Below the pieces are notes generated by a model. That model was not told the DNA's origin and did no database searches. It saw only the letters and a program-made list of their open reading frames with translations. This document shows positions 1 to 4,729 of a DNA stretch of 5,275 nucleotides, in pieces; positions within the stretch are counted from its first letter, which is position 1; every line of letters begins with the position of its first letter. The DNA comes from DATKKK01 sp035542975 (lineage in GTDB: Archaea; Thermoproteota; Bathyarchaeia; Bathyarchaeales; Bathycorpusculaceae). The stretch lies in contig DATKKK010000095.1 of the NCBI GenBank assembly GCA_035542975.1, positions 1-5,275 of the forward strand, written 5' to 3'. The position numbers and the translations under genes are program-made.

Positions 1-148
1 TATCCTTAAGCTTTTTGTGTCCCACACTTTTATTCATGTTGCTGAGAGTCCAATACTTTCAGAGTTTCCATCATCACTAATCCTTCCACTGTTCATGATA
101 GCAACACTTCTTGCAGTGATATTCTACAAGAGAAAACGTACTCAGTAA
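1..148 (+). CDS. C-terminal end of a surface protein with a PEF-CTERM-like membrane anchor (5' partial)
   Basis: The frame is open from the left edge (first full codon at base 2) to TAA at 146-148, giving 48 residues. The tail has three parts in the order expected of an archaeal cell-surface anchor: a short motif SEFPSS (visible residues 20-25), one hydrophobic span LILPLFMIATLLAVIFY (26-42), and a basic end KRKRTQ. From memory, near-identical tails, usually written PEFPS followed by LILPLF, recur at the ends of many unrelated archaeal surface proteins and resemble PEF-CTERM signals processed by archaeosortases. Here the position before E is Ser rather than Pro, so cleavage is uncertain and a plain C-terminal membrane anchor is equally possible. 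The ectodomain lies outside the window, so its function cannot be told. It is unrelated in role to the salvage genes downstream. Confidence 0.72.
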   Translation, partial: ILKLFVSHTFIHVAESPILSEFPSSLILPLFMIATLLAVIFYKRKRTQ

Positions 149-287
149 TCCACTAGTATAACGCTTTATGTACTATGTACCCAGCAAATCAGCATTTCAT
201 ATGCAGTAAAGACGCTGGGGAAGCACGCTCGCTTGCCAAACCATAAATCTGGCCTTGACGGAATAGTTTTTATGGTTTCAGCAGACA

Positions 288-295
288 ACTATATT
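288..295 (+). promoter_or_regulatory. Possible TATA element for mtnP-apt
   Basis: The octamer ACTATATT is centred about 38 bases before the mtnP ATG, which would put the transcript start near 315-318 and leave a short leader. A second AT-rich candidate (TTTTTATG, 267-274) would give a leader of about 35 bases. No convincing Shine-Dalgarno precedes the ATG at 330; the closest is the weak GGATGTGG at 313-320. A short leader is therefore plausible. Neither element matches the archaeal consensus well. Confidence 0.3.
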
Positions 296-329
296 CGCGA
301 GTGCTCATACGCGGATGTGGCAATAAAAA

Positions 330-1121
330 ATGACTAAAGCAGATATAGGAATCATCGGCGGAAGTGGATTTTACGATTTGTTGGAAAAGCCAAAGTGTTA
401 TTCACTTAAAACGTCTTATGGTTGTCCGTCTGATAATGTTGAGGTGGGAAAGCTATGCGGAAGGAAAGTAGCATTTCTGCCAAGACATGGTAAACATCAC
501 AGTGTAAACCCGTCAGAAGTTAATTACAGAGCAAACATATTGGCGCTGAAACGGCTTGGTGTTACAAGAATCCTTGCATTATCAACTGTCGGCTCCCTCA
601 AGTCAAACATTAAACCCTCAGACATTGTTCTTGTAAATCAATTCGTGGATAGAACAACACAAAGAAAACAATCATTCTATTCACAAGGTTCGCCATTTTC
701 TCAAGTTTGCCATATTTCGATGGCAGAGCCTATGTGTGAGGAATTGAGGAACGTTATAATAAAAGTAAGTCGCAAAGTTGAAAACGTTCACGAAAAAGGA
801 ACATATGTTTGCATAGAAGGACCAAGATTCTCAACAAGAGCAGAGTCAAACCTGTTCAGAGCTTGGGGAATGGATGTCGTGGGCATGACTCTTGTTCCTG
901 AATGTGTTCTTGCACGAGAAGCAGAAATCTGTTATGCTGCAATATGCACCGTAACCGATTACGACTGTTGGAAAGACAAGCCAGTGAACGCAGAAGACGT
1001 CCGAACGGTTATGAAAAGAAGCCGCGAGAAAGTTAAAAAGCTGCTGTTGGAAGCTATTCCAATGATGCCGGAAAAAAGAACTTGCCAATGTAAAGATGCT
1101 TTAAAAGGTGCGTTGATATGA
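330..1121 (+). CDS. mtnP: S-methyl-5'-thioadenosine phosphorylase family (MTAP/MTIP)
   Basis: Trimeric-type purine nucleoside phosphorylase of 263 residues, a full family length. It is expected to split methylthioadenosine with phosphate into methylthioribose-1-phosphate and a free base in the cytoplasm. Visible signatures are GIIGGSGFY (7-15, phosphate site with Ser12), FLPRHG (49-54, Arg52/His53), NPSEVNYRANI (60-70), STVGSL (85-90), DRTTQRKQSFY (107-117), IEGPRFSTRAES (162-173), MTLVPECVLAREAE (186-199) and TDYDCW (209-214). The Asp-Tyr-Asp pair (Asp210, Asp212) is the adenine-recognising motif of MTAP and argues against a plain PNP. Gly185 stands where human MTAP has Asn195, so methylthioinosine as substrate is not excluded. 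A CQC motif (252-254) near the C-terminus resembles the CXC of Sulfolobus MTAPII. An in-frame TAA at 324-326 rules out a longer start. The gene overlaps apt by four bases, which supports adenine as product. Confidence 0.93.
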   Translation: MTKADIGIIGGSGFYDLLEKPKCYSLKTSYGCPSDNVEVGKLCGRKVAFLPRHGKHHSVNPSEVNYRANILALKRLGVTRILALSTVGSLKSNIKPSDIVLVNQFVDRTTQRKQSFYSQGSPFSQVCHISMAEPMCEELRNVIIKVSRKVENVHEKGTYVCIEGPRFSTRAESNLFRAWGMDVVGMTLVPECVLAREAEICYAAICTVTDYDCWKDKPVNAEDVRTVMKRSREKVKKLLLEAIPMMPEKRTCQCKDALKGALI

Positions 1122-1669
1122 CTCTCTCAACATCCAAGAAACTAAAACAGTACATAAGGCGAATACCAAAGTTCAAAGGAGTGGTCTTCTGGGACATAAC
1201 TACATTGCTCAAAGACAGAACTCTTTTCTGCAGTTGCGTGGATGAAATATCAAGACATTTCAAACCGAAAGATGTTGATGTTGTAGTTTCTCTAGAAGCC
1301 AGAGGTTTCATACTAGGTGGAGCCGTTGCTCACAATTTGATGGCTGGGTTCGTCCCCATCAGAAAATCTGGAAAGTTGCCGTCAAAGACGATCTCTTTGA
1401 CATATGCCAAAGAATATGAAGAAGACACGATTGAAATTCATGAAGATGCAATCGGCAAGGGTGACAGAGTTTTGTTCGTTGATGACCTACTTGCTACTGG
1501 CGGCTCTGCGTTAGCAAGCATAAGTTTGATTGAAGGGGTTGGTGGGAAAGTTGTTGGTCTCGGCTTTCTGATAGAACTCGAGTATTTGAATGGAGAGTTT
1601 AACAAGAAGGTTCAAAACAGATATGACGTATTTTCACTTGTCAAATACAAGAGCGTAAACGACATATAA
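1118..1669 (+). CDS. apt: Adenine phosphoribosyltransferase
   Basis: Type I phosphoribosyltransferase of 183 residues, normal length, that joins adenine to PRPP to give AMP and pyrophosphate. The PRPP-binding loop VLFVDDLLATGGS lies at 118-130. Other APRT hallmarks are FWDITTLL (24-31), LEARGFILGG (59-68), PIRKSGKLP (80-88), the flexible hood EYEEDTIEIHEDAI (99-112) and LIELEYLNG (151-159), plus the C-terminal YDVFSLVKY (169-177). The N-terminal loop is slightly shorter than in bacterial APRTs (KFKGVVF, without the usual KPG) and carries Trp25 where many homologues have a basic residue. The start codon shares ATGA with the mtnP stop, so translational coupling is likely. Together the two genes form a closed route from methylthioadenosine to AMP. 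No Shine-Dalgarno of its own is obvious. Confidence 0.94.
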   Translation: MTLSTSKKLKQYIRRIPKFKGVVFWDITTLLKDRTLFCSCVDEISRHFKPKDVDVVVSLEARGFILGGAVAHNLMAGFVPIRKSGKLPSKTISLTYAKEYEEDTIEIHEDAIGKGDRVLFVDDLLATGGSALASISLIEGVGGKVVGLGFLIELEYLNGEFNKKVQNRYDVFSLVKYKSVNDI

Positions 1670-1680
1670 ATATCGAAATA

Positions 1681-1703
1681 GAATTTAAACGAAAGCTTAT
1701 CTT
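1681..1703 (+). promoter_or_regulatory. Putative TATA region of the methyltransferase gene
   Basis: The 57-base gap after apt is AT-rich and has two TATA-like stretches, GAATTTAAAC (1681-1690) and CTTATCTTA (1695-1703). The second lies about 27 bases before the ATG at 1727, the spacing expected for a leaderless archaeal mRNA; the first would give a leader of about 15 bases. No Shine-Dalgarno is visible before the ATG, which favours leaderless translation and a transcript separate from mtnP-apt. Confidence 0.38.
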
Positions 1704-1726
1704 AGCAAAGAAGCCAATCTTTAACT

Positions 1727-2503
1727 ATGCACATTTACGCTAATCCTCTGTATTACGAGATTGCATTCAGCTTCTTCGACGTCAAAAAGCAAATCGACTT
1801 CTTCGAGACAATAATCAAAAAGTTTAGCAATATAAAAGTCAGACGAGTTCTTGACATCGCGTGTGGTCCAAGCTTGCAGTTGAGAGAGATGGCAAAAAGA
1901 GGATACGAAGCAGTAGGGCTGGACTTGTCTTCTGAAATGCTGGGGTATCTTTCTGAAAAGGCGGAGGAAGAAGGACTAAAAATTCAAACTGTACAAGCTG
2001 ACATGTCTAGTTTCAGGCTTGAGAAGAAAGCGGATTTTGCGTTCATAATGATGGGTTCTCTAGGGTTCAAATCCAACGAAGAATTCTTGAATCATCTAGA
2101 TTCTCTGGCGTGTTCTCTGAGAAAAGGAGGACTATACTTCATCCAGAACAAAGCCGTCGACTGGACAAGCAGTCCAGAGCAGAGTTGGGACAGCGAAAGA
2201 AACGGAATCACAGTCAAAACCACTTACCAGAATCGTTGGAAGAACATACTCAATCAACTGTGCAGTGAGACTTTGGTTCTTGAAGTCAACGATCACGGAC
2301 GAAAGATGACGTTTAAGAGTGAGGAGGATCTTAAGTTCATTTTTCCACAAGAATTCAAAGTGCTAGTGGCGCTTAATGGAAAGTTCGAGTTTTTGGGATG
2401 GTGGGAAGGAGCTGAAAGCGCATGGCTGTTGGACAAGCCTCTTGAGAAAGCAAAGTCTCCGAGCAACTTCAACATGGTACTTCTAAGAAGGAAGAAAACT
2501 TAG
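1727..2503 (+). CDS. Class I SAM-dependent methyltransferase, substrate unknown
   Basis: 258-residue Rossmann-fold methyltransferase of the Methyltransf_25/UbiE-like group, soluble, without signal or membrane segment. Motif I is VLDIACGPSLQL (41-52), a good DxACG-type SAM loop. GLDLS (64-68) holds the acidic residue that binds the ribose hydroxyls, QADM (90-93) is the adenine-contacting motif II, FAFIMMGSLGF (104-114) is the beta-4/motif IV region and LRKGGLYFI (131-139) is the usual post-motif segment. Residues 141-230 (a Trp-rich part including FLGWW at 222-226) are probably the substrate cap and give no clear family. The short N-terminal YANPLYYEIAF is typical of small-molecule methyltransferases. 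ATG at 1727 fits the start of homologous domains and the promoter spacing. It follows a salvage pair that recycles a SAM by-product, but this enzyme would yield SAH rather than MTA, so no pathway link is shown. Confidence 0.86.
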   Translation: MHIYANPLYYEIAFSFFDVKKQIDFFETIIKKFSNIKVRRVLDIACGPSLQLREMAKRGYEAVGLDLSSEMLGYLSEKAEEEGLKIQTVQADMSSFRLEKKADFAFIMMGSLGFKSNEEFLNHLDSLACSLRKGGLYFIQNKAVDWTSSPEQSWDSERNGITVKTTYQNRWKNILNQLCSETLVLEVNDHGRKMTFKSEEDLKFIFPQEFKVLVALNGKFEFLGWWEGAESAWLLDKPLEKAKSPSNFNMVLLRRKKT

Positions 2504-2510
2504 GCGCTAC

Positions 2511-2520
2511 CTTTCTTTTT
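2511..2520 (+). terminator. T-rich likely terminator of the methyltransferase transcript
   Basis: CTTTCTTTTT starts 8 bases after the methyltransferase stop, and a run of eight or so T follows near 2539-2547. Archaeal transcription commonly ends on such T-tracts without a hairpin. The second tract lies inside the 3' end of the convergent acetyltransferase gene, so the two transcripts may overlap slightly. Confidence 0.4.
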
Positions 2521-3068
2521 CAGCAAAGTGGCGTGTTACTTTTTTTTGGTCTTCCTAGTATTTTTGGTTCTTTCCATTCTTCTCTCAGGATGCTGTAGAG
2601 ATAGAGATCTACCCAATTACCCCAGGCAAACATTCCTTTTCGTATTGTTCCTTCTCTTTGGAATCCAGCTTTTTCCATTACTTTTTGTGAAGCTTTATTC
2701 TCCAAGCTTGTTGCTGCTTGAATTCGGATGATGTCTTTAGACATAAACAAGTAGTCTACCATGATCTTAGCAGCTTCAGTACAATATCCTTTTCCTCGTT
2801 CAGTAGGGATTAATGCATAGCCAATCTCCAGTCCTCCATAAAGACGTGTTCCTATAAAACCGACCTTAGTTCCATCTTTCTTCTGTATAAAAAACCACTT
2901 CTCGTCAGGGCCTAACTTGTCATATTTTTTCTCCAAGTCTGTCTTAGATTGCTGAGCATCTACAGGATCATATCTGCCAATAAAGTCGAGGCTGTTAAAC
3001 CATTCAAGAAGTAATGGCAAATCCTCTTTCTCTGCTATCTTCAAATTAACATTCTTTCCTTCAAGCAA
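2520..3068 (-). CDS. GNAT-family N-acetyltransferase, RimJ/RimL type
   Basis: 182-residue protein with one acetyltransferase domain filling residues 1-165. It opens with the usual LEGKNVNLKIAEKEDLPLLL and has the acetyl-CoA pyrophosphate-binding loop in IGYALIPTERGKGYCTEAA (82-100; R91-G-K-G94). The C-terminal half has ENKASQKVMEKAGFQREGTI (123-142; Asn124, Ser127), as in RimJ/RimL and related small-molecule acetyltransferases. It should move an acetyl group from acetyl-CoA to an amine, but the acceptor (ribosomal protein end, polyamine, amino acid or drug) cannot be read from sequence. The start is TTG, chosen because a good Shine-Dalgarno lies 6 bases ahead and the family N-terminus begins there. 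A basic tail (GRPKKSNTPLC) follows the domain. It is the last gene of the minus-strand set and converges with the methyltransferase. Confidence 0.88.
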   Translation of the reverse strand: MLEGKNVNLKIAEKEDLPLLLEWFNSLDFIGRYDPVDAQQSKTDLEKKYDKLGPDEKWFFIQKKDGTKVGFIGTRLYGGLEIGYALIPTERGKGYCTEAAKIMVDYLFMSKDIIRIQAATSLENKASQKVMEKAGFQREGTIRKGMFAWGNWVDLYLYSILREEWKEPKILGRPKKSNTPLC

Positions 3069-3074
3069 GCTTTG

Positions 3075-3082
3075 TCACCCTC
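3075..3082 (-). promoter_or_regulatory. Shine-Dalgarno deciding the TTG start of the acetyltransferase
   Basis: On the minus strand GAGGGTGA, one insertion away from the ideal GAGGTGA, lies 6 bases before the TTG at 3068. It is the best ribosome-binding site in the window and is the reason for accepting a TTG start. Confidence 0.65.
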
Positions 3083-3129
3083 TGTTGTGTTCTCTGCTTC
3101 AGGTCTTATGACTTGTGCCGCTTCAGGTT

Positions 3130-3468
3130 TCATATCCACCCATAGGACCACCAAAACAGCAACCCTACTAAGAAGCTGATACCCATCACCACAAGCATTA
3201 TCTTGTAACTTACAGCCCTTGAAGCTTCTTTGTTCTTTCTCCTCCACAATCTAAAAAGCAACTCAGCACCCAACATCCAAGCTACCAATTCGCTAAGAAG
3301 CACTTCTGTGACATATTGAAAGAGAGCGTTTGGTTTTGGACTTGGGGCAGGATCAGCATGAACAGGAGAAATCAGTAGGCAGATGACCAGAAATATAGAA
3401 AGAATACTCAGTATTTTAGGCAGGAGGCTGCTAATTTTCAAAATCAAATTGATCATTCCTCTCTTCAA
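3130..3468 (-). CDS. Small exported or membrane protein of unknown function
   Basis: I do not recognise a family. The 112-residue product has an N-terminal basic end (MKRGM), a long hydrophobic stretch (about 12-36) ending in SPVHA-DP, which looks like a signal peptidase site after residue 38, and a proline-rich linker PAPSPKPN (40-47). Two further hydrophobic segments follow, about 52-72 and 88-110, split by a strongly basic loop RLWRRKNKEASR (73-84). Either the first segment is cleaved and two helices remain, or three helices stay. The listed start is TTG at 3468; ATG at 3456 (fifth residue) is a real alternative and would sit about 12 bases after the start predicted from the TATA-like box. 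It lies between the ParB-like gene (99-base gap) and the acetyltransferase (61-base gap), all on the minus strand, with no sign of a shared function. Confidence 0.62.
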   Translation of the reverse strand: MKRGMINLILKISSLLPKILSILSIFLVICLLISPVHADPAPSPKPNALFQYVTEVLLSELVAWMLGAELLFRLWRRKNKEASRAVSYKIMLVVMGISFLVGLLFWWSYGWI

Positions 3469-3488
3469 CAGAGAGACTGAATCATTGC

Positions 3489-3497
3489 TAATATGTT
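3489..3497 (-). promoter_or_regulatory. Possible TATA box of the small membrane protein gene
   Basis: On the minus strand AACATATTA is centred about 25 bases before the TTG at 3468 and 37 before the ATG at 3456. Transcription starting near 3468 would make a leaderless or very short-leader mRNA. The AGAGGA just before ATG 3456 has no spacer and so is a poor ribosome-binding site. Confidence 0.3.
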
Positions 3498-3567
3498 AGG
3501 TTTTCTCTATATTGGCATCTTGGAATAGAGGCTTCAGCAATCAGAAGCCTAGTGTCTGCTCAAGCTT

Positions 3568-4002
3568 CTAACTGCTTGATTCCGTCTCTGTATTTTTCTG
3601 AGCTTTCTTTTTGGCTTCTAGTTCTTGCTGCATTTTTCTGCATCTGTCAAGCCACAAAACCTGGTAATCTTTGTGAGACACAACCCTGTTCTTCAAGTCT
3701 GAGATCGTGTGAATTCCTTCTTCTTTGCACCATCTAACACACACTTCGTATTCATCCCAATCAAGCTCTTCATCTTCCCAATACACTGGAACCTCGGAGA
3801 AACCAAGCAAGAATGCTGCATAAGCTCTCGTATGGCCGTCAACAAAGACAACTTGGTCTCCAAGTTTCTTTATTGGAATGGGCTTTATGGACACTGGTTT
3901 GTATTGTTTGAATTTCCTCATCACTGTGTCCAGTTTTCCTCTACTAATATACAATTGGCTTGGCTGAATAGAATCCAGCTTCATCAGGAATGCTTTAACC
4001 AC
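3568..4002 (-). CDS. ParB/sulfiredoxin-fold protein (ParB-like nuclease domain family)
   Basis: 144-residue protein with the ParB N-terminal fold as its only recognisable domain. The signature is VVFVDGHTRAYAAFLLGF (51-68): a beta strand, the DGHTR catalytic or nucleotide-binding turn and the helix after it, preceded by SIQPSQLYIS (11-20) and PVSIKPIPIKKLGDQ (36-50), the usual order. There is no helix-turn-helix or dimer domain, so it is not a chromosome-partition ParB. Residues 90-125 (WCKEEGI, DLKNRVV, HKDYQVLWLDRC) form a conserved-looking helical tail, and 124-144 is a charged coiled-coil-like end. Single-domain relatives include the archaeal ADP-dependent serine kinase SerK, so a small-molecule kinase or nucleotide-binding role is possible but unproven. 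The start is uncertain: GTG at 4002 gives the length listed; ATG at 3984 (residue 7) is at least as likely. Confidence 0.8.
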   Translation of the reverse strand: MVKAFLMKLDSIQPSQLYISRGKLDTVMRKFKQYKPVSIKPIPIKKLGDQVVFVDGHTRAYAAFLLGFSEVPVYWEDEELDWDEYEVCVRWCKEEGIHTISDLKNRVVSHKDYQVLWLDRCRKMQQELEAKKKAQKNTETESSS

Positions 4003-4191
4003 TTAGATCATAATCCGAATATTCCTATTCTTCCACAAGTTTTTATGGATTTTGGCGTTCTCTATTTCTGAAGAAGGAGGTTGAGGGTTTCGTTCTAGTT
4101 GTCTGACTGCTTTGAGTGTTCTGTCTTTGGGTTCTGTAGTGTTCTCTTTTAGATAATGCCCTTTCAAGACTGCAAAAAACTTAAACTTCAC
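4003..4191 (-). CDS. Doubtful 62-codon ORF ahead of the ParB-like gene
   Basis: GTG-started frame with a very basic product, resembling no family I know; it has no membrane segment and no motif. In its favour, codon use looks protein-like and its TAA touches the next gene's GTG with no bases between (TAAGTG). Against it, its start is only 26 bases from the 5' end of the divergent tRNA, so its promoter would have to lie inside the tRNA gene while the tRNA's own TATA box sits in its first codons. It may be a decayed gene or a chance open frame. Confidence 0.27.
   Translation of the reverse strand: MKFKFFAVLKGHYLKENTTEPKDRTLKAVRQLERNPQPPSSEIENAKIHKNLWKNRNIRIMI
4174..4187 (+). promoter_or_regulatory. 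BRE/TATA promoter of tRNA-Leu
   Basis: AAAAAACTTAAACT has the purine-rich BRE followed by a TTTAAA-like TATA core centred near 4183. The expected start about 25 bases on, near 4208, leaves a 5' leader of roughly 10 bases before the mature tRNA end at 4218, normal for archaeal tRNA genes. Confidence 0.5.
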
Positions 4192-4217
4192 TACTATGTG
4201 AACTAGTGTGGCAGGGT

Positions 4218-4336
4218 GCGAGGGTACCCGAGCCAGGTCTAATTAGGCAGGGGTCAGATGAAACAGCCTAGGACAAGGGGGAGGACTTAAGATCCTCTGG
4301 CGAAGGCCTACGTGGGTTCGAATCCCACCCCTCGCA
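4218..4336 (+). tRNA. tRNA-Leu(UAA) with a D-loop intron
   Basis: All arms can be folded by hand. The acceptor is GCGAGGG (4218-4224) with CCCTCGC (4329-4335), the discriminator A is at 4336, and T8-A9 follow the acceptor. The D-stem is CCC (4227-4229) with GGG (4277-4279), and G18-G19 are at 4236-4237. The anticodon arm is GAGGA/TCCTC with loop CTTAAGA, anticodon TAA at 4288-4290. The long class II variable arm GGC-GAAG-GCC (4299-4308) and discriminator A fit leucine. The T-arm is GTGGG-TTCGAAT-CCCAC (4312-4328). CCA is not encoded. The fold works only if bases 4243-4276 are removed; the spliced product is 85 nt and matches the standard archaeal Leu D-arm. It would decode UUA, and UUG by wobble. 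Confidence 0.97.
4243..4276 (+). other. 34-nt tRNA intron at non-canonical position 22/23
   Basis: The exon-intron junctions form a relaxed bulge-helix-bulge for the archaeal tRNA splicing endonuclease. The inner helix is TAGGC (4244-4248) with GCCTA (4266-4270), the 5' bulge is AAT (4241-4243), and the central 4-bp helix is GTCT (4237-4240) with GGAC (4271-4274), including one T-G pair. The 3' bulge is AAG (4275-4277). Cutting after the second base of each bulge joins 4242 to 4277 and restores a normal D-loop. No outer helix directly abuts the 3' bulge, so the motif is not of the strict symmetric type. This is typical of introns away from position 37/38, which mostly need a heteromeric endonuclease. 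Confidence 0.87.
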
Positions 4337-4365
4337 CTGTCTTCGAGGTGTTAGATTTACCTGAA

Positions 4366-4388
4366 TTTTGCTCATTTTAGGTTTATTT
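4366..4388 (+). terminator. T-rich likely terminator of tRNA-Leu
   Basis: Two TTTT runs (4366-4369 and 4375-4378) and TTTATTT (4382-4388) follow the tRNA 3' end by 30-50 bases. No hairpin is needed or seen. T-tracts of this kind commonly end archaeal tRNA transcripts. Confidence 0.33.
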
Positions 4389-4410
4389 ACAGGAAGGTCG
4401 GGTTTGCTTG

Positions 4411-4581
4411 TTAGGGCTTAACTCCTTTGCAAAAGATTGCTCCGGTGCCGAATTTCAAACCAGTCGTTTTGATTTGCCTAATTAGTTCCTTATGGATGAG
4501 ACGTGCTTTGTCTTCATTCACTCCTCTTTCTATGGCAAGTTCCCATAGAGAATGTTCGCCGAAAAGATTTTTTGTTAAGTT
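4411..4581 (-). pseudogene. Protein-like fragment without a usable start; probable 3' remnant of a gene
   Basis: On the minus strand the frame is open for 56 codons from just after a TAA (4584-4582) to the TAA at 4413-4411. The product reads like the end of a real protein: a strongly amphipathic helix (WELAIERGVNEDKARLIHK and onward) followed by a short strand-like end KFGTGAIFCKGVKP. There is no ATG or TTG in frame; the only standard start is GTG at 4521, which cuts the helix in two and has AGGA directly against it. I recognise no family. A broken gene whose 5' part has gone is the simplest reading; a short protein from a rare start, or chance, is possible. Confidence 0.33.
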
Positions 4582-4622
4582 TTAAACAACAAAGGAGGAA
4601 TTACCACAACTATAAGTTCAAT

Positions 4623-4632
4623 CTATATATAG
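4623..4632. promoter_or_regulatory. Palindromic TATA-like element CTATATATAG
   Basis: A perfect 10-base palindrome with the look of a strong TATA box, flanked by AGGGGAGGGGG on one side. Read on the minus strand it would start a transcript near 4600, just ahead of the remnant at 4581-4411; read on the plus strand it would start near 4650, where no gene follows. It may be the surviving promoter of the lost gene. Confidence 0.3.
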
Positions 4633-4729
4633 GGGAGGGGGTAGGTTTCTTCGAGCAAGCCCTCTCTACCAACCGTGACCTGTCCGACAAAGCTTTTCCG
4701 CACTCCGACAACCGCAATAGGCATAAGCC

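Larger units (their letters stand above)
4337..4729. other. Stretch without an intact gene between tRNA-Leu and the molybdopterin enzyme
   Basis: This gap of about 390 bases holds the likely tRNA terminator (4366-4388), a minus-strand protein-like remnant (4411-4581), a purine-rich GGAGGA on the plus strand (4594-4599) with no start codon at a usable distance, a palindromic TATA-like CTATATATAG (4623-4632) beside G-runs, and a 33-codon minus-strand ORF (4623-4724) next to the end of the molybdopterin gene. The plus-strand frame at 4503-4778 overlaps all of these, has no recognisable motif and is judged a shadow. Confidence 0.6.

Noticed and set aside
149..329. Riboswitch or structured leader ahead of mtnP
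   Set aside because: No known SAM, SAH or purine aptamer core was recognised, and no extended pairing was found by eye.
3041..3247. 68-codon minus-strand ORF between the membrane protein and the acetyltransferase
   Set aside because: It overlaps both real genes in another frame and resembles nothing; only the overlap of open frames supports it.
3709..4071. 120-codon plus-strand ORF
   Set aside because: It is antisense to the ParB-fold gene, whose motif is clear; its composition is that of a shadow frame.
4243..4276. The tRNA intron as a C/D-box guide RNA, suggested by AGATGAA
   Set aside because: It is only 34 nt long, has no convincing D box (CTGA), and lacks room for guide and C'/D' boxes.
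4286..4292. A second intron at the canonical 37/38 position of the tRNA
   Set aside because: The anticodon stem and 7-base loop are intact and contiguous.
4312..4336. tRNA 3' end as an attachment site for an integrated element
   Set aside because: No second copy of the T-arm or acceptor sequence occurs in the window and there is no integrase gene or integrase-like fragment.
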